Source: Ailurus styani
Taxonomy: Eukaryota > Chordata > Mammalia > Carnivora > Ailuridae
Direction of reading: 5' to 3'
NCBI GenBank assembly: GCA_002007465.1
Contig: LNAC01000727.1
Coordinates: 404,020-468,019 of the forward strand
Length of the DNA: 64,000 bases
Shown: piece by piece, positions 57,560 through 64,000 of the stretch
How the letters are laid out: each line of letters begins with the position of its first letter
Position numbering within the stretch: position 1 is the stretch's first letter
Made by a program: the position numbers and the translations under genes
The notes under the pieces: generated by a model
Seen by the model: only the letters and a program-made list of their open reading frames with translations
The model's database searches: none
What the model was told of the DNA's origin: nothing

Positions 57560-59035
57560 GTTCAACTATAGAAATCCAATTAAACTATTCTTTTCTTAAT
57601 TAGAAAAGACCCAATTAAGGAAGCTTACATTTTTAATTTGATTTTCCTGCTGAGTTTGCTTTCCACAAAACCTATTGCCTGCAATGAAAAGAGTTCATGG
57701 GCCCTGCAAAGCCAACCATGACTTAATCCTCCACAAAGTCAACTCTAGGCCAGACTTGGCAGCCTCAGGCAGCCCTCTGATGATATCACCTGGAATAGTG
57801 TCTCCTTATTCAGTCCATTTCCTTGGCCACTTATTTTTCACCAAATGTGATTGTATACATTATTTCTATGTATTCACTGTTAAGACACCTGTTAGATCTA
57901 TTGCTGGTTGAAGTTGTAACACTATAAAAAATTGGAATTAATTGAACATGACAAAAGGACAATCATTTAGCAAAAAATATGTATTTTTAAAACTTTTTCC
58001 CATTCAAGTTTTGTAAACTATCTCATGTTACATTTTAGCATTTATTTCCTGAATCATGTTTTAATCTTTTGGTAACACAAAGGTATTTTAGAGGTAAAGA
58101 TTTTGAGCTCAGCATTTTAGTAGGCAATCAATGAGACCACTATTTAATATTCATAATTTATGTTCCAGTAATAGCAAGAAATAACATATCTTCATACTCT
58201 TCTGTCAATATTACTTTAATTCCTCACAACAAAAAGTAGTAAGAAATAATTAGTGTTTCTATCAAAATCTTTATATTTTGCAAGGTCAAATAATTCTATA
58301 TTTTTTACTAGAAATCTTACTTGGTTATTAAAATGGAAATTGTGCTTCATTTATAGTCCAATTACATAGAGATACCCCTTCCTTTCCTTCTTGCTTTCCA
58401 CTCTTGCTCTTAACTGCATTCTAATGCCACATATATATAATATATTTAATGCCATAAATATGTATACATATTTTCCCTCAATGTTTAGAAATGATATAAT
58501 ATTTTGGGATAATAAAACATAAATAGTAACTTACTATTATAGAATTTATTATCATGGGAAATAAATATTAAAAAGTATATGTGTTATAACTTGATATTGT
58601 CATAATTGTGGTAAAATCTAAAATCTTAAAATTTGGAATATTAAATTTAAATATTTAAGAGTTAAAATGACAGAGTAGTCAACTGGCCTGGTTTTTCTGG
58701 ACTGCGTCAGGGCATTAAATGTGCAAATTCTGGGAAAACTCTCAGTCATGAAGTAATTCATATCTAAGAGGGTCAAACCAGCAAACTTCCTATAGAGATG
58801 AATGCATATATATTACATCTTTCAGAAAATGTAAAGAGCTTAATAGGTGGGAAAAAAGGAAAAATAACCTCTTATTCTGAATGAACTTTAAGTGGCATAG
58901 TACATAGCATATACATAGACTAGAGTTAAATAACCCTCAAAAAAAGAGAAAGGAGGGGATTGGTGTAAAATGAGGCAAAAAGAAGTCTACATTTCTAAAA
59001 AACCTTATACACCCATTAAAGTGTTTTTATTTTAT
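57560..59035. other. Gene-free AT-rich interval right of the array
   Basis: I see no gene. The sequence is very AT-rich between about 57950 and 58930. Confidence 0.45.
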
Positions 59036-59040
59036 CTTCT

Positions 59041-59225
59041 AGTTCTGAGGTCAGCAAACTGCAGCCCCTGGGGTCAAATACCGCCAGTACTTGTGAATGT
59101 AAATAAAGTCTTATTGAACATGCACACTCTTCATTTATGTATTGTCTGTGACTGCTTCCCTACTAGTACAACAGAATTGAGTAGTTGCGCTAGAGAATAA
59201 TTGGTCAGAAAACCTAAAATGTTTG
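59041..59225 (+). mobile_element. hAT-type DNA transposon fragment (MER family)
   Basis: The text 'ggtcagcaaactgcagcccctggggtcaaa', 'gtaaataaagtcttattgaacatgcacac' and 'gagtagttgcgctagagaat' matches a familiar mammalian non-autonomous element. The family name is uncertain and the right end is decayed. Confidence 0.6.
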
Positions 59226-59319
59226 CTATTTGCCACTGACTCCTACTGTAGGTGTGGGAAAGCTCACAGAAGTATCCAAGAAGTGGAGGGATGTGATTGA
59301 TCTTATTCAGTCCTTTTAT

Positions 59320-61380
59320 TTAAGCAAAGATGCTTAAATGTTTGGTAAAAGTCCCCAGTGAAACTGGAAATGTTCTGGTCCAGGAGCTATCTCTTTTGGA
59401 AAGTTTTTATTCATGATTTTAATATTAATTTAATAGATATAGATCTTTTTAGGTGATCTATTTATCCTTGTGTGAGTTTTGATAGTTTGTATCTTAAAAG
59501 TATTTGTTCATTTTATCTAAGTTATCAATTTATGGGGATGGAATTATTTGTACATTCCTTATTATCTTTTAAGGTCCATGAAACCAGTGGTCATGACCTC
59601 TATTTCATTTCTAATATGAGTAATGTGTCTCTCCTCTTTTTTTCCGGGGCTAGACATGATAGAAAGCTATCAGTTATTACATCTTCTCAAAGAATTAGCT
59701 TGTGGATTTGTTGATTTCCTCTATTTTTCTGTTTTTAAGCTGATTGGTTTCTTCTCTAGTGTTATTCTGTATTTTTCTTTTGCTTCCTTTGGACTTAACT
59801 TTTTTTGTTCCCCTAGTTTCCTAAGGCAGAAGCAAGATTATCAATTTTAGAGCACTTTCTTTTCTGATATAGACATTTAATGCTATAAATTTCCCTCTAA
59901 GTACTGGTTTTGCTGAATCCTACACGTTTCACTAAATTGCATTTTTTTCATTTAGTTTAAAATATCTTCTCAAATTCTCTTGTGACATATTTTTAATTCA
60001 TATGTTACTTAGGAGTGTGCTGTTTATTTTCCAAACATTTGGGGATTTTCCAGCTATGTTTTCATTATTGATTTCTAAATTAACTTCATCGTGGTCTAAG
60101 AACATACTTCATATGTTTTCTATTTCCTTTTAAATTTGTTAAAGTGTGTTTGATGGTCCAGAACATGGTCTATCACAGTGAATGTTTCTAGCAAGGTTTT
60201 GAAGAATGTGTATATGTACTCTTATTGGATGAAATATTTTATAGATATGAATTCTGTCAAACTGATCATGTGAATTCTTCATGTCATCTATACCTCTCGA
60301 TTTTTTGCTTGATTTTAATCTATCAGTTACTGACAAAACATGTTGTCTTCAGCTACAGGACTGGATTTGTCTATTTTTTTCTTTTTCTTAAGAACTTATT
60401 TATTTATTTAAGAGAACATGAGCCAGGGGAGGGGAAAACAGGTACACCACTGAGCAGGGAGCCCCATGCAAGGCTCGACCTCAGGACCCCGAGATCATGA
60501 CCTGAGCCAAAGGCAAATGCCAAACCAAAAGAGCCACCCAGTCACACCTGGATTTGTCTATTTCTTCCATAAGTTTCTTAAGGTTTTGTCTCAGTTATCT
60601 TTACATTCTTCTGCCAAGTGCATACAGTTTAGCATCGTTTTGTCTTCTTTGTTCTTGTTCATTTTCCCTTTTCTGGAGTATTTTTATCTACAATAAGAAT
60701 CCTAGTTTTCTTTCTATTAGTGATTGCATGTTGTATTTTCTCCATCCCTTTAGTATAGTGTGTCTGAGTCTTGATACTTAAAGTGTGTTTTTCTTTGTAG
60801 GTAACATGGTAGTTGAGTCTTAGTTGGTGTTTTTATTTATTTGTTTCTTTTTAATCCTTGATGACAATCTTTGTCTTTTCCCTGATGTGTTTATGTCATT
60901 CACATTAAAAGTGTTTATTTGTAGAATTTATATAGTTGAATTAATGTCCGTGTTTGGAACTGCTTTCTATCTATTACATTTGGTCTTTGTTTTTTTCTCA
61001 TGTTTTTCTTCCTTCTCTGCTATTAATGAATATTTTGTATGACTACATTTTATCTCTTCTCTTAAAAATCATTTCAATTATACTTCATGCGTGTGTGTTT
61101 ACCCTAGAATTTACAGCACGCATTTTAAACTAACCTAAGTTCCTTTTTCAAATAGCAGTACCACTTGCAAACTACTGTGGATACCTAATAACAGAGAGTT
61201 CCAAATGCCCCTCTCCTGCCTCTTACAACACTTCACTTGTTCCACTTAAGCTATTTTACTAAATACATTGTTACTATTATTGCCTTAAGTAAACAGTTAC
61301 ACTTTAGATCAATAAAGGATAGAAAAAGAATCTACCTCACCCTGTTTGATTCTTTCTCCATTCCATTCTGTCTCCAAGAA
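59320..61380 (-). mobile_element. Old L1, ORF2 region, antisense, degenerate
   Basis: Near 59335-59395 the minus strand carries a corrupted form of the L1 ORF2 segment SPGPDGF...FYQTF. Further right come well-known antisense ORF2 blocks: 'aatgctataaatttccctctaagtactg', 'tttccaaacatttggggattttcc', 'tcatcgtggtctaagaacatactt' and 'attaaaagtgtttatttg'. Many stops and indels; no coding capacity. A CanSINE splits it at 60377-60547 and a probable LTR at 61386-61742. Confidence 0.8.
60377..60547 (-). mobile_element. CanSINE, antisense, with 16-bp target duplication
   Basis: CTGGATTTGTCTATTT at 60361-60376 and 60548-60563 flanks a diverged copy inserted in the old L1. Confidence 0.88.
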
Positions 61381-61385
61381 GACAA

Positions 61386-61742
61386 TGAGGCTATAAAGCA
61401 GCTAAAAGTGTTTATTTGGGGCTTTAGAGATTGCACACCAGGAGACAGTCATCTGAAATCAAAAGTGTGCTCCGAGTTGCAAGCAGAAAATGCAGGCATA
61501 TAAAAGCAAAAGAACCCTACAAGGTTACATAAGTTTGTATTGTAAGAATTATGATTGGTGCTGGCAGATTTTAAACTTACTACATATGATTGGTTATTTA
61601 GCTAATGGGTATTACATTATCTATTTCAGTCCAAAATAGGAAGATGTGTTTTAGCAGCTGGTGGAGCTGAAATTGACAAAAATCAGATGTTCTAGGTGTT
61701 GGGTAATTGAAGCAGGAGACCCTCATAAGCCCTACTTCCTCA
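61386..61742 (-). mobile_element. Probable solo LTR of an endogenous retrovirus, inserted in L1
   Basis: About 357 bp that is not L1 interrupts an otherwise continuous old L1. The ends form a short inverted repeat TGAGG...CCTCA. Flanks are ACAA and ATAA, a possible mutated 4-bp duplication. On the minus strand there are two CCAATCAT boxes (around 61556 and 61593), a TTTTATATGCC near 61500 and AATAAA at 61411-61416, the order expected of a U3-R-U5 unit. No internal viral gene is present. It is non-coding and I cannot name the family. Confidence 0.5.
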
Positions 61743-61759
61743 ATAACCTTCTGACTCTA

Positions 61760-62760
61760 TTTTAAGTAACTCTTTTAGCAATGCTTACTTTATTTTGGAA
61801 ACTTCTTTCACACTTTCCTTAGGTAGATCCAAATTTCTTTATCATCTTCACGATTAAAAAATTTATTTTATTATTTCTTTTCAGTTGAGGTGGCTGGTGA
61901 TAGATTCCCTTAGTTTTTGTTTGTCTTAGAAAGTATTTATTCTCCTACTTGGAAGGGTGATTTCTGGTGTAGAAATCTAGATTTGTGGACTTTTCTTCCA
62001 ACACCCTACTATTCCATTTCACCCTCTTCTTGCATGCATAATTTTATATGAGAAATCCATGTAATACTTAACATTGCTCCTCGAGAATTTAGGCTCTTTT
62101 TTTCTTAAGAAATTTCTGTTTGTCTTACATTCTCTCTAGTTTGAATGTGATGTCTAGGTATGGGTGTGTTACAGATTCCTTTATTTTGTTTTGTTTTGTT
62201 TGGGTGGATATTCTTAGAACAATCTAGAGCTATGATTTGCCATATTAATAATATTGCAAGTTTCAGCCATTATTACTTCTAATATATTTTTTTCTATTTT
62301 GTTCTCTCTTCTCATTTGACATTATAGTTACTCACATAATATACATTTTAATATTGTCCCACAATTTCTTGGGTGTCTTATTTTTTTCTTTTTCCCTGTT
62401 TACAGTTCATTTTGGTCAGTTTATTTTGATCTATCTTCAAGCTCATTGATTCCTTCCTGGGTTGCGTTGAGTCTACTGATGAACCCTTCAAAGGCATTCT
62501 TCATTTCTGAGACTATCTTTTCTATTTCTAGCATTTCTTTTAGATTCTGCCCTAAAGTACCCATCTCTCTGTTTCCATCATGCATCCCTTTTTGTAAGGC
62601 ATTTACTTTCACCATTACAGCTCTTCACATATTAACTTACCACCGCTATTTTAAATTTCACGTCTATTAATTCCATCTATGCCATCTTTGAGTCTGGTTC
62701 AGATCAGTTTTATTCAGAATCTGCTTTTACTTGCCTTAGGCACGCCTTGCAATTTTTTGT
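61760..62760 (-). mobile_element. Old L1, continuation towards ORF1, antisense
   Basis: L1 text resumes right of the LTR ('gatagattcccttagtttttgtttgtcttagaaag', then 'gtcccacaatttcttgggtgtctt' and 'cttcaagctcattgattccttcctgggttg'). The order ORF2 left, ORF1 right fits one minus-strand element. Confidence 0.75.
62421..62615 (-). pseudogene. L1 ORF1 coiled-coil remnant
   Basis: A 64-codon open stretch on the minus strand reads ...EMKNAFEGFISRLNATQEG INELEDRS, which closely follows the well-known L1 ORF1p coiled-coil segment (EMKN.F...ISRL....E.I.ELEDRS). ORF1p is an RNA-binding trimer needed for retrotransposition. Only this short piece is open, the parent element is broken elsewhere, and the ATG is not the native start. 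It is a fossil, not a host gene. Confidence 0.85.
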
Positions 62761-62796
62761 CGGAAGTTGGACATGGTGTATTGGTTATTAAAAACT

Positions 62797-62949
62797 GGGG
62801 GCACCTGGGTGGCTCAGTGGGTTAAAGCCTCTGCCTTCAGCTCAGGTTATGATCTCAGGGTCCTGGGATCGAGCCCCGCATCAGGCTCTCTGCTCAGTGG
62901 AGATCCTGCTTCCCCCTCTCCCTCTGCATACCTCTCTGCCTGCTTGTGA

Positions 62950-62981
<32 letters not shown>

Positions 62982-63024
62982 GGTCAAATAAATAAATAAA
63001 ATCTTAAACAAAACAAAACAAAAC
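62797..63024 (+). mobile_element. CanSINE (SINEC_Mv-like), sense, with long (CT)n
   Basis: The head GGGGGCACCTGGGTGGCTCAG, a (CT)n of about 30 bp at 62950-62982 and an 'aaacaaaacaaaac' tail are present. AAAAACTG flanks it (62790-62797 and 63025-63032). Confidence 0.9.
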
Positions 63025-63038
63025 AAAAACTGAACTGA

Positions 63039-63064
63039 GGGATGCCTGGGTGGCTCAGTTGGTT
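63039..63064 (+). mobile_element. Isolated CanSINE head fragment (26 bp)
   Basis: GGGATGCCTGGGTGGCTCAG plus 'ttggtt' is a SINE 5' end without any body or tail. It lies just after the preceding SINE and may be a remnant of a deleted neighbour or of recombination. Confidence 0.75.
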
Positions 63065-63308
63065 TCTTTGGTTTCTCTATGTATCACCCCCTCAGAGTCA
63101 ATCTGTGTCTTACAGCTTCTCTTGTTTGAATCCCCTTGAATTTATTATATCAAAGCCATATTGGTTTGGTGATAAGATCCAGGGAAAGGGACCATTCTAT
63201 AATCTTCTGATTAAGTATCAGTATGGTTTTTTTGTTGTTTTGTTGTTTTTTTTTTAATGGGAACTGGTCTTAGTGCTGTGACCTTCGTAAGTCTTTCTCC
63301 AGTTACAC
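63065..63308. other. Short unassigned stretch
   Basis: Nothing recognisable. A 'ttgttgttttgttgtttttttttt' run lies at 63229-63256. Confidence 0.4.
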
Positions 63309-63312
63309 AGTT

Positions 63313-63774
63313 TGTTAACCTTAATATAAAACTACCGGTTATTTTACCAATAAAAATGGATTTATTGGGGCATAACAGAGAATTGCTGTCTGGGATAAAT
63401 AAGCTGTAACAAAACCATAGGCAAGTCTAACACACAAAGGAGAGGACCATTATTTTATGGAGAAGAAGAGGGGAGTTGGGAGGGGTTGTTCTGAACAAAA
63501 GTCCATTGAGAAAAGCAAGAGTTTCCCTAGGGTGCTGCGGGTTTTCCATTCGCTGAGTCGCAGGCGTGGCGGATGTCTTGTAGAAGGTGCAATGTGTATC
63601 TTTCCCTTTGGGGCCTGTAACTGATGAGTCTTTCCTGTTGAGATTCTTTGGTTAGGGGTCTCTAACTCTAAATCTTGCTGTATTTGATGTAGAGTGGTAA
63701 GGCTCCCCTATCAGCCTCTCCCTGTAGCTTCCTAAGTCCACTTTAGTGAAGGTCCCTTATATTAATTCTTCACA
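63313..63774 (-). mobile_element. Solo LTR, class I (ERV1-like) endogenous retrovirus, 4-bp target duplication
   Basis: The 462-bp element has TG...CA ends on either strand (minus: TGTGAAGAATT ... GGTTAACA) and a perfect 4-bp AGTT duplication at 63309-63312 and 63775-63778. On the minus strand a CCATAAAATAA TATA-like box lies near 63450-63460 and an AATAAA at 63361-63366, leaving a U5 of about 50 bp. A 4-bp duplication and the CCCCAATAAA-type signal favour a gammaretrovirus-like class I element (inference). No internal retroviral sequence lies beside it, so it is a solo LTR left by recombination. Confidence 0.78.
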
Positions 63775-63778
63775 AGTT

Positions 63779-64000
63779 TTTTCCACCTTTTCTTTCTTGG
63801 CTGCAGCATTCTTCATTGGAGCCCTTTCTTCTGTGGTCAATGCACCTGCTCTGTGTTAGGTGAGACAAGAAGACTGGAAGGGGCTGGTTGGTGAGAATTT
63901 CTCTTCCCTCAGCTCAGGTATGGTTTCAGAATTACACTCTGGGAATGTTTTGTTTTTGTTTTTTGATTTTTGGGTTTTGGGTTTTCTCCTAGAGATTTCA
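63779..64000. other. Right edge, unassigned
   Basis: No gene seen. GT/T-rich text near the end may be the start of another repeat cut by the window edge. Confidence 0.4.

Noticed and set aside
61496..61507. Perfect TATAAAAG on the plus strand as a gene promoter
   Set aside because: There is no downstream gene. The surrounding features fit an LTR in the opposite orientation better.

Overview
The window is AT-rich, repeat-dense vertebrate DNA from a carnivoran mammal, most likely a mustelid or close relative. At least 25 tRNA-derived CanSINE copies carry the carnivore head (GCCTGGGTGGCTCAG) and an A-rich tail. Many of the youngest show the internal block CACAAGTAGGCAGAGAGGCA, which I associate with the mustelid/musteloid SINEC_Mv type. 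The truncated L1 3' ends also look carnivoran. There is no bacterial-style gene density, no CRISPR array, no operon and no RNA gene that I can support.

The only protein-coding content I can support is a minus-strand cluster of single-exon high-glycine/tyrosine keratin-associated protein loci of the KRTAP19 type, from about 24.5 to 57.6 kb. Eight loci lie at intervals of about 2-6 kb. Three are intact (25061-25252, 39512-39697, 45209-45400; 61-63 aa). Five are broken: a frameshift at 30.2 kb, start codon and TATA box lost at 35.7 kb, an in-frame TGA and lost TATA at 51.1 kb, heavy decay at 55.4 kb, and a lost start at 57.3 kb. Intact genes have a TATATAAG box about 80 nt before the ATG, an upstream ATGACACAAAGG-like block shared between copies, and an AATAAA signal roughly 220-500 nt after the stop. 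The non-coding sequence between genes is itself duplicated with a period near 5 kb, so the cluster grew by tandem duplication of gene plus flanks. Order and orientation fit the high-glycine/tyrosine KRTAP domain on human 21q22. These small proteins would join the matrix between keratin filaments of the hair cortex.

Layout: 1-24.5 kb is gene-free and holds CanSINEs, MIR, MER5A, L1 fragments, simple repeats and two single-N assembly junctions with duplicated flanks (1085, 1853). 24.5-57.6 kb is the KRTAP array with interspersed SINEs, L1 pieces and a Tigger-like DNA transposon. 57.6-64 kb is gene-free: an old antisense L1 (ORF2 and ORF1 remnants, about 59.3-62.7 kb) interrupted by a probable solo LTR, a CanSINE pair, and a well-bounded solo LTR with a 4-bp target duplication (63313-63774).

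I found no convincing new biological system. The most informative points are the gene birth-and-death pattern, the tryptophan-rich drift of the intact proteins, the shared promoter block, nested or same-site retroposon insertions, and the assembly artefacts. Family names come from recognition of consensus text, not from a search.
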